A stretch of 45,603 nt of DNA from Acidimicrobiaceae bacterium (GCA_003133665.1 PKYK01000060.1:1-45603); one strand, 5' to 3'. Positions 23,928-32,122 are shown, counted from the stretch's first letter. Translations and numbers: made by a program. Notes: generated by a model not told the origin, from the letters alone.

Positions 23928-24054
23928 CTGGCGAATTGTAGGGCATTGTCCGGGACTCGTTCACCGTCACCAGGAATGCGGTTCGAGGGCGGGGGAGCTC
24001 CGGTCGGCGTTCGTGGGCAGTGGCGAGGGCCTCTTCGACGTCGTGCGCCTGCAC
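23911..24054 (-). CDS. Possible short protein; frame is open to 24129 without a start codon
   Basis: From the only in-frame GTG (24054) it encodes 47 residues (VQAHDVEEALATAHERRPEL...), overlapping the SDR start by 17 bases. The same frame stays open upstream to a TAG at 24135-24133, and the extra part (TLFRVIWGDPFKGVTQEL) has the GC-rich third positions and composition of real coding sequence. No ATG, GTG or TTG lies in that extra part. It may be an N-terminally truncated gene remnant or a gene with an unusual start. No family recognised. Confidence 0.35.
   Translation of the reverse strand: MQAHDVEEALATAHERRPELPRPRTAFLVTVNESRTMPYNSPDEPSL
23935..23940 (-). promoter_or_regulatory. Leaderless -10 for the SDR gene
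   Basis: TACAAT on the minus strand, seven bases before the ATG at 23927. Confidence 0.6.
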
Positions 24055-24128
24055 CAGTTCCTGGGTGACGCCCTTGAAGGGATCGCCCCAGATGACGCGA
24101 AAGAGGGTCGGCCCCGACGGGCTCGCGA

Positions 24129-24536
24129 CTAACTAGCGACGCTGATGTTGGTGACTGCGGTCGCCACCACGTCAGAACTTCGACTTGGCGCGTACTGCGC
24201 GTGAATCGCCCAGGTTCCACCGGCCGTGAAGTTGAAGGCGCACTCGACGGTGCTCTTGCTCACGACCTGGTAACGACAGACGAGGTTCGACACGTTGGCG
24301 TCGGACGGGGCCACGGCCACGATGCGAACGACGCCCGGCGTACGTTCGGGCAGAACGTCCACGATGATGTTGAAGACGCCGTTGCTCGCCGACGCGGCGT
24401 CATTGTTGTCACTGAAGTCATAGGACAGCGAGACGTTGGCCTGGCCGGACGGACCGGACGGATCGGCACCAGCGGGAACCATGTAGATCCCGATACTGGA
24501 GGCCACGAAAAGAACGGCACAAAGAACTCGACGCAT
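24129..24536 (-). CDS. Secreted hypothetical protein
   Basis: 135 residues beginning with a clear Sec signal peptide (MRRVLCAVLFVASSIGIYMVPAGA), cleavage likely after AGA around residue 24. The mature part is beta-rich with two Cys (NLVCRYQ..TVECAFNF) that could form a disulfide; GTWAIHAQYAPS resembles the end of an immunoglobulin-like fold. No named family recognised. Starts at an ATG six bases after TATAGT, the best -10 match in the window. Confidence 0.7.
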   Translation of the reverse strand: MRRVLCAVLFVASSIGIYMVPAGADPSGPSGQANVSLSYDFSDNNDAASASNGVFNIIVDVLPERTPGVVRIVAVAPSDANVSNLVCRYQVVSKSTVECAFNFTAGGTWAIHAQYAPSRSSDVVATAVTNISVAS

Positions 24537-24542
24537 GAAGGC

Positions 24543-24548
24543 ACTATA
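24543..24548 (-). promoter_or_regulatory. Leaderless -10 for the secreted protein gene
   Basis: TATAGT on the minus strand, six bases before the ATG at 24536. Confidence 0.6.
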
Positions 24549-24607
24549 CCAGTCTCCACCAGCAGTAACGCCGATAATGTTCGTTATGTAAAGTTAAGGT
24601 GAGACTT

Positions 24608-24640
24608 TAGGGTCTGGCCCTAGAGGGCTTTTCCCTCGAC
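24608..24640 (+). other. Two small hairpins upstream of the crcB pair
   Basis: AGGG/CCCT with loop TCTGG is followed at once by GAGGG/CCCTC with loop CTTTT. They lie in the 154-base divergent spacer. I could not match them to the fluoride riboswitch consensus, so their role is unknown. Confidence 0.3.
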
Positions 24641-24690
24641 ACTCCCCATCTCCAAGCCACAACACTTCACAAAGTAGTTTCGAAGTACCG

Positions 24691-25143
24691 ATGCGAGCAA
24701 ATATCACCCTTTCTCCCAAGCAGTTCGCTGTCGCACTCGGCGCAGTGGCTTTGGGTGGCGCGGCGGGGACGGTCCTTCGCGACCTGCTGACGGGACTTCA
24801 GCACACGCCCGTGCCGAGGGGTTCGATGACCTATTCGAACATCCCCGCCCAGACGTCCTGGACAAGTCAGATCCCGTGGATCCTGCTCGCCATCAACTTC
24901 ACCGGCGTCCTTATCGCCACCAGACTTCTCCGCGGACCCCTGCGCCAGCACGACCCCAACGATCCAACGCGTTTGCTGTTGATCACCGGCTTCTTCGGGG
25001 GGTTCACGTCCTATTCGGGCCTCTTTGTCGCTTTCGCGGCCATCTGGCACCTCTCTATTGGCGGGAGCTTTCTGGTTGCCGTAGGGGCCGTCGTGAGCGG
25101 CGTTCTCGCGGGGTGGCTCGGTCTGGGCCGGAGACGAAGGTGA
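24691..25143 (+). CDS. crcB1: Fluoride ion channel subunit Fluc/CrcB, first of a pair
   Basis: 150 residues, four predicted membrane helices. Seen: GGAAGTVLRDLL near the N-terminus, the LLAINFTGVLIAT helix with the conserved Asn, and GFFGGFTSYSG, the Fluc channel signature. Fluc proteins export fluoride as dual-topology dimers; two adjacent genes usually form a heterodimer. This copy has a longer loop after the first helix. Its TGA overlaps the next gene's GTG. A weaker TAGTTT hexamer lies ten bases upstream. Confidence 0.9.
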   Translation: MRANITLSPKQFAVALGAVALGGAAGTVLRDLLTGLQHTPVPRGSMTYSNIPAQTSWTSQIPWILLAINFTGVLIATRLLRGPLRQHDPNDPTRLLLITGFFGGFTSYSGLFVAFAAIWHLSIGGSFLVAVGAVVSGVLAGWLGLGRRRR

Positions 25144-25499
25144 CCTTGTTCTGGGTAACCCTTGCTGGCGCCCTGGGCTGCGTTGTTCGCTACGTCATGG
25201 AATACGCGGTGCGCCGACACCATCCCACGCGTCGTCCCTGGGCGACGGTCGGCGCGAACGCTCTCGGAAGCGGCATCGCTGGATGGGCGGCCTATCGATT
25301 GATCGGTTCGGCTGACGTCCAGCTGCGCACCATCATGCTGACTGGGTTCTGCGGGGGACTGACCACGTTCTCCTCGGCCCTGGCGATTCCGGCGCTCCTG
25401 CAGCGAGAGCACCACTGGGGTTACGCCGCAGCCCTGGTCGTCACTACCCCACTGTTTTGCGCCGGTGCCTTCGTGTTGGGCATGTCACTCGCCCACTGA
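25140..25499 (+). CDS. crcB2: Fluoride ion channel subunit Fluc/CrcB, second of a pair
   Basis: 119 residues with four membrane helices. Seen: GALGCVVRYVMEY, ATVGANALGSGIAGW with the conserved Asn, and GFCGGLTTFSS, the Fluc signature. The GTG overlaps the crcB1 stop by four bases, so the subunits are probably made in a fixed ratio. With crcB1 it likely forms a heterodimeric channel that keeps cytoplasmic fluoride low. Confidence 0.9.
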   Translation: MTLFWVTLAGALGCVVRYVMEYAVRRHHPTRRPWATVGANALGSGIAGWAAYRLIGSADVQLRTIMLTGFCGGLTTFSSALAIPALLQREHHWGYAAALVVTTPLFCAGAFVLGMSLAH

Positions 25500-25579
25500 A
25501 CAGAACCGAATCGGGAAGCCGTGCGGGATCGAACGACCGGCGCCACGGGCCAAGGGCCGCAGCACTAAGACGGTGCTTC

Positions 25580-26305
25580 TCAGGCGATGCGGGCTTCGGC
25601 CTCGCGCACCAGCCATTGAAAGGTGGGATCAGGCTTCGCCAGGAGTTCGGGATGCCACTGGACCGCCAGCAAGTCACGCTCGGGTGTCTCGAGTCCCTCG
25701 ACGACACCGTCGGACGCGCAGGCCGACACGATCAGCCCCTTGCCGACGTGACTCACCGTCTGATGGTGCAGGGAGTTGACCGGCCACTTCGACGGCAAGA
25801 GGGACGAGGTAAGTGTTCCCGGCACCACCTCCACGTCGTGGGTCGCGGTGCGACCGTCGACGTCCCACTGCGGGTGTCCCGCTCCTTCGTCGATTTCCAC
25901 GTGCTGGCGGAGCGTGCCTCCAAAAGCGACGTTCACGAGTTGAAGACCGCGACAGATGGCCAGTATCGGAATCGATCGCTTGCGCGCTGCGGCGAACAAT
26001 ATGAACTCCCACTCGTCGCGATCCTGTTCGAGTTGACCGAGTTGGGAGTGTGCTTCGGCGCCGTAGTGCGAGGGATCGAGGTCCGCTCCCCCACTCAGCA
26101 CCAGGCCGTCGATGCGCTCGACGATCCCCTCGACGTCGGCGTCGCGGGTGAGCTCAACCGGCAGTCCCCCCGCGGCGACGACCGACTTCGAATAGTCCGA
26201 GAAATGGAGATCGAACGTCAACTCGCTCATGGCGGGAGGCACGTGGCCTCCCAGGAACCTCGCGGGCCACCGGCGCCCCGTAAGTCCGATCAGTGGTTTT
26301 CCCAT
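25580..26305 (-). CDS. Gamma-glutamyl-gamma-aminobutyrate hydrolase-like, class I GATase fold
   Basis: 241 residues, peptidase C26/PuuD-type. Seen: LSGGADLDPSHYG, the nucleophile elbow ICRGLQLVNV with the active-site Cys, and the catalytic His and Glu in VQWHPE. Enzymes of this group cleave gamma-glutamyl amides, for example gamma-glutamyl-GABA in putrescine breakdown. No other putrescine genes are nearby, so the substrate is uncertain. The ATG at 26305 (MGKPLIGLTG) is chosen because TACAAT lies six bases upstream of it. Confidence 0.85.
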   Translation of the reverse strand: MGKPLIGLTGRRWPARFLGGHVPPAMSELTFDLHFSDYSKSVVAAGGLPVELTRDADVEGIVERIDGLVLSGGADLDPSHYGAEAHSQLGQLEQDRDEWEFILFAAARKRSIPILAICRGLQLVNVAFGGTLRQHVEIDEGAGHPQWDVDGRTATHDVEVVPGTLTSSLLPSKWPVNSLHHQTVSHVGKGLIVSACASDGVVEGLETPERDLLAVQWHPELLAKPDPTFQWLVREAEARIA

Positions 26306-26311
26306 CAACAA

Positions 26312-26317
26312 ATTGTA
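26312..26317 (-). promoter_or_regulatory. Leaderless -10 for the GATase-like gene
   Basis: TACAAT on the minus strand, six bases (TTGTTG) before the ATG at 26305. Confidence 0.6.
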
Positions 26318-26423
26318 CGGCGTCGTGCGCTGCAGCGCTGTACGTCAGCGAGCAGCGCGAACTCGCCCAACTCTCACGCCTGGTCCTCGGTCAGATCACC
26401 GACGTCAGCTCGACGGCCAAGGA

Positions 26424-27938
26424 TCAGCGCTGCGCCGCGTCCTCGGTGGCGACGAGGTGACGTGCGGCACGGGCCTCGTCAACGCGCGAGACCGGGGTGG
26501 TCTGGGGAGCGCGATGCAGGGACTCCGGATCGCTGGCCGCTCTGCGTTCGATGCGCTCGATCGCCTCGGCCAACGACTCGAGCGTCTGCAGACTCTCGGT
26601 TTCGGTTGGTTCGAACATCAACGCCTCATCGACGATCAACGGGAAGTACACGGTCGGCGAATGAAAGCCCTCTTCGAGCAGCGCCTTTGCCACGTCCAGA
26701 CCCCGCACCCCGTACTTGGCCTTCAGCGGCGCGGCGGTGAGAACGCACTCGTGCATACACGTACGGTCGTAGGCGGCGGGCAGCGTGGCGCTCAGTCGCT
26801 TACGGAGCCAGTTGGCGTTCAACACGGCGTGCTGGGCGACTCGGGTGAGGCCGTCGCCCCCGTGCACGTCGATGTAGGCGAGCGCCCGCGCGAGCACCAT
26901 GGCGTTGCCGTGCCAGCCGTGGACGCGACCGATGGACCTCGCGGGCGTGGTCCAGTCGAACGTGCCATCGGCGAGCCTCGTCGCCTTTGGTCCGGGCAGG
27001 AACTCGGCCAGACGCGACGACACCGCGACGGGCCCGGCTCCGGGCCCTCCCCCACCGTGGGGAGTCGCGAAGGTCTTGTGCAGATTCATGTGCACGATGT
27101 CAAAGCCCATGTCGCCGGGGCGCACCACGCCGAGAATGGCGTTCAGGTTGGCCCCGTCGTAGTAGAGCAGTCCGCCGACGTCGTGCACCGCCGTCGCGAT
27201 TTCGGTAATCTCCTCTTCGAAGAGTCCAACGGTGTTGGGATTGGTGAGCATTATCCCCGCGACGTCGGGGCCGAGTGCCGCCTTCAGGGCGTCGAGGTCC
27301 ACGAGACCGCGATCGTTCGAAGAGATTGTCGTCACCTCGTAACCACCTAACGTCACCGACGCCGGGTTGGTGCCGTGCGCCGAGTCGGGAATGAGCACCC
27401 GTCGACGGGGATCCCCGTTGGCGGTGTGGAACGCCCGCATCAACAACAGTCCCGTCAACTCACCCGCGGCGCCCGCAGACGGCTGCAGCGTCGCGGCGCT
27501 CATGCCGGTGATCACACAGAGGGTCTCCTCCAGCGTGACGAGCAGGTCGAGCCAGCCCTGGGTCAGCTCGGCCGGTGCACCGGGGTGCACCGAATTGAGC
27601 CCCGGATCGGCCGCCACCGCATCGCAGAACTTCGGGTTGTACTTCATCGTGCACGAGCCGAGTGGGTACGCCCCGAGATCGACCGAGAACTGACGGTGCG
27701 ACAACCGCGTGAAGTGCGCGACGAGGTCGCGCTCGGAGACCTCCGCCAGGGGAACCACGTCAGGGTTCAGGTGGGTGCTCGGCACGAGCTCGTTCAGCGG
27801 AGTCGCCGCAACGCCGGTGGTGCGCAGTTGATAGGCGGCACGACCGGCCACCGACATCTCGAATATCGTGGGCTCGATGTCGTGGCCGAGCAATGGCGCC
27901 GATGCGGCGCGACCTCCGGGAAGTGCCTTCGCCGCCAT
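26424..27938 (-). CDS. gcvPB: Glycine dehydrogenase (decarboxylating) subunit 2
   Basis: C-terminal half of the P-protein of the glycine cleavage system; binds PLP and decarboxylates glycine onto the lipoyl arm of GcvH. Seen: PSAGAAGELTGLL, DSAHGTNPAS, YYDGANLNAI, and the PLP lysine in NLHKTFATPHGGGGPG. The ATG at 27938 shares its A with the gcvPA stop (TGATG), so the two subunits are translationally coupled; a GTG one codon earlier is also possible. 504 residues, normal for the split form. Confidence 0.95.
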   Translation of the reverse strand: MAAKALPGGRAASAPLLGHDIEPTIFEMSVAGRAAYQLRTTGVAATPLNELVPSTHLNPDVVPLAEVSERDLVAHFTRLSHRQFSVDLGAYPLGSCTMKYNPKFCDAVAADPGLNSVHPGAPAELTQGWLDLLVTLEETLCVITGMSAATLQPSAGAAGELTGLLLMRAFHTANGDPRRRVLIPDSAHGTNPASVTLGGYEVTTISSNDRGLVDLDALKAALGPDVAGIMLTNPNTVGLFEEEITEIATAVHDVGGLLYYDGANLNAILGVVRPGDMGFDIVHMNLHKTFATPHGGGGPGAGPVAVSSRLAEFLPGPKATRLADGTFDWTTPARSIGRVHGWHGNAMVLARALAYIDVHGGDGLTRVAQHAVLNANWLRKRLSATLPAAYDRTCMHECVLTAAPLKAKYGVRGLDVAKALLEEGFHSPTVYFPLIVDEALMFEPTETESLQTLESLAEAIERIERRAASDPESLHRAPQTTPVSRVDEARAARHLVATEDAAQR

Positions 27939-29302
27939 CACGAAACCGCCTTTCGAAGAAGGTCGACGTAGTTGTCGAGTTCGGCCCGGGTGCGTCGCTC
28001 GGTCACGGCGACGAGCAGCACATCGTCGATATCGTCGTCAATCGAGGGATCGGACCCTCCGGCCAGCGCCGACACCGCCAGTCCTCCGAGTACGCCTTCG
28101 TCGGCCATCCGATGGAGCACGCCCAGCGCGCTCTCGGGGAGGCGAACGGCGAACTCCCGGAAGAACGGCTGGGTTGAAACGGCCCGGACACCGTCAATCG
28201 CAAGCAGCTGATCGTACAGGTAGTGCGCGCCCTGCGCGCAGCGCGTCGCCACCTCGCGCAGGCCGTACGTCCCGAGCCACCCGAGCTGGATGGCCGCGGT
28301 GACCGCCATGAGCGTCTGATTCGTACAGACGTTCGAGGTGGCTTTCTCGCGGCGGATGTCCTGTTCGCGAGCGCGCAGCGTCGTCACGAACGATCGACGA
28401 TCGTTCGAGTCAACGGTCTCACCCACGATGCGTCCCGGTAGGCGTCGGATCTGTTCGAGGGTGCAGGCGAAGAGTCCCAGGTACGGACCACCGTACGAGA
28501 GCGCGGTGCCGAAGGGCTGGCCCTCCCCGACGAAGACGTCAGCCCCCCACTGGCCCGCGGTCTTCAGCACGCCCGCGGCGACGGGATCGGCGCCGATGAC
28601 GAGGAGCGCACCGTCGGCGACGGCCATCTGCTTCGCCGCCGTCAGGTCCTCCAGGATTCCTAAGTAGTTCGGATAGGCCGCGACCACGGCGGCGGCTCCC
28701 GAAGCGTCCACGCCTGCCCAGTCCGTCACGCCGTCCTTCAGGGGCGCTTCGACAATCTCGTGACCCGTTCCCTTCGCGAACGTGCGGGCGACCGCGCGCC
28801 AGTGGGGGTGCACGCCTGACGAGATCACCATCTTGGACCGTCCGGTCGCCCCCGCGGCCAGATTGAGCGCTTCGACCAGCGCGGTGGCGCCATCGTAGAG
28901 CGACGCGTTCGCGATGGGCAGTCCACTCAGTCGCGAGATCAGTGTCTGGTATTCGAAGATCGCCTGCAGAACCCCTTGGGCGACCTCGGGTTGATACGGC
29001 GTGTAGGCCGTCACGAACTCAGAGCGCGAACCGAGCATCTTCACGACCGCCGGAATCTCGTGGTCGTAGGCGCCAGCGCCTGCGAAGCACGTCATGTCGG
29101 TCGTCGTGGCCCGGTTGGCATCGGTGAACCGCTCGAACACCGCCGCGACGTCCGGCTCGCTCATGCCCGCGGGCAGATCCAACCCCTGGGAGAGTCGAAC
29201 CGCCGCCGGAATATGCGCGAAGAGTTGATCCAGCGAGTCCATTCCGAGAAAACCGAGCATCGCGGCGACTTCGTCGGGCGTGTGGGGAAGGTAGTCAGCC
29301 AC
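27938..29302 (-). CDS. gcvPA: Glycine dehydrogenase (decarboxylating) subunit 1
   Basis: N-terminal half of the P-protein. Seen: DYLPHTPDEVAAMLGFLG at the start, FAGAGAYDHEIPAVV, TAYTPYQPEVAQGVLQAIFEYQT, and SNVCTNQTLMA. The GTG at 29302 gives the family N-terminus and lies one base after the gcvT stop. 454 residues. Together with gcvPB it forms the split P-protein; the mycobacterial and streptomycete enzymes I know are a single chain of about 950 residues. Confidence 0.95.
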   Translation of the reverse strand: MADYLPHTPDEVAAMLGFLGMDSLDQLFAHIPAAVRLSQGLDLPAGMSEPDVAAVFERFTDANRATTTDMTCFAGAGAYDHEIPAVVKMLGSRSEFVTAYTPYQPEVAQGVLQAIFEYQTLISRLSGLPIANASLYDGATALVEALNLAAGATGRSKMVISSGVHPHWRAVARTFAKGTGHEIVEAPLKDGVTDWAGVDASGAAAVVAAYPNYLGILEDLTAAKQMAVADGALLVIGADPVAAGVLKTAGQWGADVFVGEGQPFGTALSYGGPYLGLFACTLEQIRRLPGRIVGETVDSNDRRSFVTTLRAREQDIRREKATSNVCTNQTLMAVTAAIQLGWLGTYGLREVATRCAQGAHYLYDQLLAIDGVRAVSTQPFFREFAVRLPESALGVLHRMADEGVLGGLAVSALAGGSDPSIDDDIDDVLLVAVTERRTRAELDNYVDLLRKAVS

Positions 29303-29303
29303 G

Positions 29304-30356
29304 TCAACGAGCCTTTCGTACGAAGGGAAGCGCCGTGACACTCGCGGGAATCTCACGCCCGCGAAGGACCACGACGACCGGCGTCGCGGGTTCGGGTTCG
29401 CCGGACAACAGACCCAGACCGATGCCGCGCTCCAGGACGGGCGAGAAATTTCCCGACGTCAACGTCCCGACCGAGTTCGCGTCGATGAACACCTCGCCGC
29501 CATCACGCAGCGGCTGACGGCCATCAGCCAGGACGCCGGTGAGCAGCCGACGCGGACCGCGCGCCCGTTCGGCTTCCACCGCTGCGCGACCCCTGAAGGC
29601 GGGCTTGTCCCAGCCGAGCACCCAGCCGAGCCGAGCCTCGAGAGTGGTCGACGTCAGGTTGAGTTCGTGTCCGTACAGCGGCAGCGCCGCCTCCAGTCGG
29701 AGTGTGTCGCGCGCGCCGAGTCCCGCGGGCGTGATACCGGCGCCGACCAGTGCTCGCAACAAGTCATCCGCCACCTCATTCGGGGCGGCGATCTCCAGAC
29801 CCTCTTCGCCGGTGTACCCCGTTCCGGCGACGCGGACTTCCACGCCTCGGTAGTCGAAGCGGGTCACTCGAAACCGTCCGACGTCGGCAAATCGCGAATC
29901 AACGTCGGCGACTTTCGCACGGGCGTGGGGACCCTGCACGGCAAGGACGCAGCGCTCGTCCGTCACGTCCACGCCCGGAAGTGCCGACAGCACGCCGGAG
30001 GTATTGGAGGCGTTCGGCATGACGTCAAACTCTTCGGCGCCGAGCCACCACACGATGATGTCGTCGACGACGAACCCGTCGTCGTTCAAGAGATGCGTGT
30101 ACTGGGCCCGCCCGGGCTCGACCTTGCGCAGATCGTTCGTCAGCGTGTTCTGCAGTGTCTCGAACATTCCGGCGCCATCGCAGCGCACGGTGCCCAGGTG
30201 ACTGACGTCAAAGACCACGGCGTCGTTTCGACAGGCCAGGTGTTCGGCGACCGTGCCCGTTGCGTACTGCAGCGGCATCTCCCAGCCGCCGAAGGGAACG
30301 ATTTTGGCCCCTAGCTCGACGTGGGTTTCGAAGAGAAATGGACGGCGGTCGGGCAC
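29304..30356 (-). CDS. gcvT: Aminomethyltransferase (glycine cleavage T-protein)
   Basis: Transfers the methylene group from the aminomethyl-lipoyl arm of GcvH to tetrahydrofolate, releasing ammonia. Seen: FETHVELGAKIVPFGGWEMPLQY, FDVSHLGTVRCDG, the conserved acidic DDIIVWW, GTGYTGEEGLEI, and a C-terminal barrel ending ASVTALPFVRKAR. The GTG at 30356 is chosen over an ATG three codons earlier because TAGGAT lies seven bases before the GTG and overlaps that ATG. Heads gcvT-gcvPA-gcvPB; gcvH lies about 11 kb away. Confidence 0.95.
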   Translation of the reverse strand: MPDRRPFLFETHVELGAKIVPFGGWEMPLQYATGTVAEHLACRNDAVVFDVSHLGTVRCDGAGMFETLQNTLTNDLRKVEPGRAQYTHLLNDDGFVVDDIIVWWLGAEEFDVMPNASNTSGVLSALPGVDVTDERCVLAVQGPHARAKVADVDSRFADVGRFRVTRFDYRGVEVRVAGTGYTGEEGLEIAAPNEVADDLLRALVGAGITPAGLGARDTLRLEAALPLYGHELNLTSTTLEARLGWVLGWDKPAFRGRAAVEAERARGPRRLLTGVLADGRQPLRDGGEVFIDANSVGTLTSGNFSPVLERGIGLGLLSGEPEPATPVVVVLRGREIPASVTALPFVRKAR

Positions 30357-30363
30357 GGAAACC

Positions 30364-30369
30364 ATCCTA
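30364..30369 (-). promoter_or_regulatory. Leaderless -10 for gcvT-gcvPA-gcvPB
   Basis: TAGGAT on the minus strand, seven bases (GGTTTCC) before the GTG at 30356. Confidence 0.55.
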
Positions 30370-30376
30370 AGCCGAC

Positions 30377-30775
30377 CTACGCCGCGTGGTCGGCGAGGGT
30401 GCCCAGATCGTGTCTTTCCAGAAGCGCCGTGAAGTCGCGCTGGTACACCACGAGCAATTCAATCTCTGGATAGAGAGTGCGGAATCGACGAACCTTTCGA
30501 TTCTTCTTGGTGACCAGGCGCTGCTCGAGCACCGTCAACTCGATGAAGAGCCGAAGAGAAGGCACGTAGAAGTCGGGGCGAAAACCTCTGATCGGCTGCC
30601 CCGTCTCGTTCCACTCGAGGGGGAACTCCACGGGCTCATACGACCACGCCAGACCGTAGAGGGTCAGCAGATTCGCAAAAAGACCTTCGCTGGGGTGGGC
30701 AAACTTCGCACCCGTCGGTGTCGCCAAACTGGGGTGCCGATGACGAGGTTCGCCGATCGACGACGGGACTGTCAC
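30377..30775 (-). CDS. Hypothetical protein with a PD-(D/E)xK-nuclease-like core
   Basis: 132 residues. After a variable N-terminus: EGLFANLLTLYGLAWSYEP, then FRPDFYVP, LRLFIELTV, a basic helix KKNRKVRRFRTLYP, and IELLVVYQRDF. This order of strands and the PD...ExT pair resemble the PD-(D/E)xK nuclease fold, with Thr where the usual catalytic Lys stands. It may be an inactive or variant nuclease-like protein. Its GTG overlaps the stop of the merR gene (GTGA), so the two are co-translated; the pairing suggests a shared role, not identified. Confidence 0.7.
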   Translation of the reverse strand: MTVPSSIGEPRHRHPSLATPTGAKFAHPSEGLFANLLTLYGLAWSYEPVEFPLEWNETGQPIRGFRPDFYVPSLRLFIELTVLEQRLVTKKNRKVRRFRTLYPEIELLVVYQRDFTALLERHDLGTLADHAA

Positions 30776-31230
30776 GCCGTACGGGTCTCTCTCCCCGACG
30801 TTGGGAGCTGCGCTTGGCGAAGCGTGGTTGTGAGTTCGGCAACCACGTTCGCGAGAGGGAAGATATTCAAGACCCCTTGACCGCCCCGCAGCAGGTCAAC
30901 GAGGTCGCCGTCACTTTGGGCGAGCACCGAGCCGGTGTCGCTCAGCACGAGACTGCTCGAGGCCAGATCGGCTCCCAACGCGTTTCGCAGGCACTCGACC
31001 GCCTGTCGGGCCCGAGCCAACGAGAGTCCCGAACTGAGCAGCGACTTGATGACCTTCACTTCCAGGACGTCGGAGTACGAGTACGCCCGCTTCGAACCGC
31101 TGCCATTGGCTGGGGTGATCGACGGCGTCACCAGTCCGGTGCGCGCCCAGTAGTCCAACTGACGGTACGTCACGCCGGTGAGGCGACACACCATCGGGCC
31201 GCTGAATCCAGTAGTTACAGAATCTGCCAT
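30772..31230 (-). CDS. MerR-family regulator, Rv1830-like
   Basis: 152 residues. Seen: YRGP-like FSGPMVCRLTGVTYRQLDYWARTGLVTPSI, a winged-helix MerR DNA-binding domain (about 10-75), then a helical dimer region and DLVDLLRGGQGVLNI. These match the mycobacterial Rv1830 protein as I recall it. In mycobacteria Rv1830 sits beside the bifunctional nuclease gene; here that gene is 8 kb away. ATG at 31230 has a GGAGGG Shine-Dalgarno, so the mRNA has a leader. A possible operator lies just upstream. Confidence 0.85.
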   Translation of the reverse strand: MADSVTTGFSGPMVCRLTGVTYRQLDYWARTGLVTPSITPANGSGSKRAYSYSDVLEVKVIKSLLSSGLSLARARQAVECLRNALGADLASSSLVLSDTGSVLAQSDGDLVDLLRGGQGVLNIFPLANVVAELTTTLRQAQLPTSGRETRTA

Positions 31231-31277
31231 TCGTAGTCCCTCCCGACTGAGGCCTGTCCAGACTATCCCGGAGGACC

Positions 31278-31301
31278 ACACGATTGTAGTTACGTTCGTG
31301 T
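31278..31301 (-). promoter_or_regulatory. Inverted repeat over the -10 of merR (candidate operator)
   Basis: ACACGA and TCGTGT arms, perfect 6-bp complements, are separated by 12 bases. TACAAT (31288-31283, minus strand) overlaps one arm. The site lies between thiG and merR, about 50 bases before the merR ATG. Self-regulation is an inference from MerR-family habit. Confidence 0.45.
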
Positions 31302-32081
31302 CTATTCCACAAACAAATCTGGACGTCCCAGGAACGGCGATGAAGCCTCCGCATGCAGTCTCGGCGGTATCCGTCCTGCTCGGAACGCCAAATAGCCGGC
31401 GCGAACCGCGTCACGCAGGGCCTCAGCCATCAGCACCGGCTCCAGGGCCCGGTTAATCGCCGATGCCGCCAGGACGCCATCACAGCCCAACTCCATGGCG
31501 AGCGCGGCATCCGAAGCCGTTCCCACCCCCGCGTCGAGCAGAACGGGCACCGTGATCCGTTCGGCGATGAGCGCTATGGCGTGCGGGTTGCGGATGCCGA
31601 GACCCGAGCCAATCGGCGATCCGAGCGGCATCACCGCCACGCATCCGCACTGTTCAAGGCGCTGGGCCACGATGAGGTCGTCCGACGTGTAGGCCCACAC
31701 CTCGAAGCCTTTTCGCACGAGTTGCTCCGCGGCGACCAGGGTTTCGGTGGTGTCGGGCAGGAGCGTGATGTCGTCGCCGATGACTTCGAGCTTCACGGCG
31801 TTCGTCTCAAAGGCCTCGCGGGCCAATTCAGCCAACTTCACCGCTTCGCTCGCGCTGTAGCACCCGGCCGTGTTGGGCAGCAGTGAGAAGTTCCGGCGCC
31901 GCAAGAGGTCGTAAATCGATCCCTTCACGCCGGGATCGACGCGCCGCAGCGCCACCGTGGCAATCGTCGCCTCTGAAGCGACCAGGGAGGCGTCGAGGAT
32001 CTCTATCGAGCGAAAGCCCCCCGTGCCAACGATGAGGCGCGACGGAGAACTTAACGAACCGACCTGAAAGAGATCTCCCAC
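31302..32081 (-). CDS. thiG: Thiazole synthase
   Basis: Forms the thiazole phosphate ring of thiamine from deoxyxylulose-5-phosphate, dehydroglycine and ThiS thiocarboxylate. Seen: [10 protein letters not shown] at the start, [41 protein letters not shown], and [30 protein letters not shown], all ThiG signatures. The GTG at 32081 follows a TACGCT hexamer by seven bases. thiS and thiO are not in the window. The ORF ends directly at the merR regulatory region. Confidence 0.95.
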   Translation of the reverse strand: MGDLFQVGSLSSPSRLIVGTGGFRSIEILDASLVASEATIATVALRRVDPGVKGSIYDLLRRRNFSLLPNTAGCYSASEAVKLAELAREAFETNAVKLEVIGDDITLLPDTTETLVAAEQLVRKGFEVWAYTSDDLIVAQRLEQCGCVAVMPLGSPIGSGLGIRNPHAIALIAERITVPVLLDAGVGTASDAALAMELGCDGVLAASAINRALEPVLMAEALRDAVRAGYLAFRAGRIPPRLHAEASSPFLGRPDLFVE

Positions 32082-32088
32082 ATCATCC

Positions 32089-32094
32089 AGCGTA
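32089..32094 (-). promoter_or_regulatory. Leaderless -10 for thiG
   Basis: TACGCT on the minus strand, seven bases before the GTG at 32081. The 48-base divergent spacer leaves no room for a TPP riboswitch. Confidence 0.5.
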
Positions 32095-32116
32095 CTGATC
32101 CCAGGGGTTCCCTCAC

Positions 32117-32122
32117 TAAGGT
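32117..32122 (+). promoter_or_regulatory. Leaderless -10 for thiD
   Basis: TAAGGT, seven bases (TGACTCG) before the GTG at 32130. Confidence 0.5.

Noticed and set aside
24537..24690. Fluoride riboswitch in front of the crcB pair
   Set aside because: Two small hairpins exist, but the conserved GGxGAUGG-type start and the matching pseudoknot partner are not there.
25500..25579. tRNA-like stretch on the minus strand (GTTCGATCCC)
   Set aside because: The putative T-stem does not pair, and no D-arm or acceptor stem can be drawn.
26293..26460. Short plus-strand frame with coding-like composition (ELAQLSRLVLGQITDVSS)
   Set aside because: It overlaps the GATase start and the gcvPB end on the other strand, has only a poor GTG start, and matches nothing I know. 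It may be a remnant.
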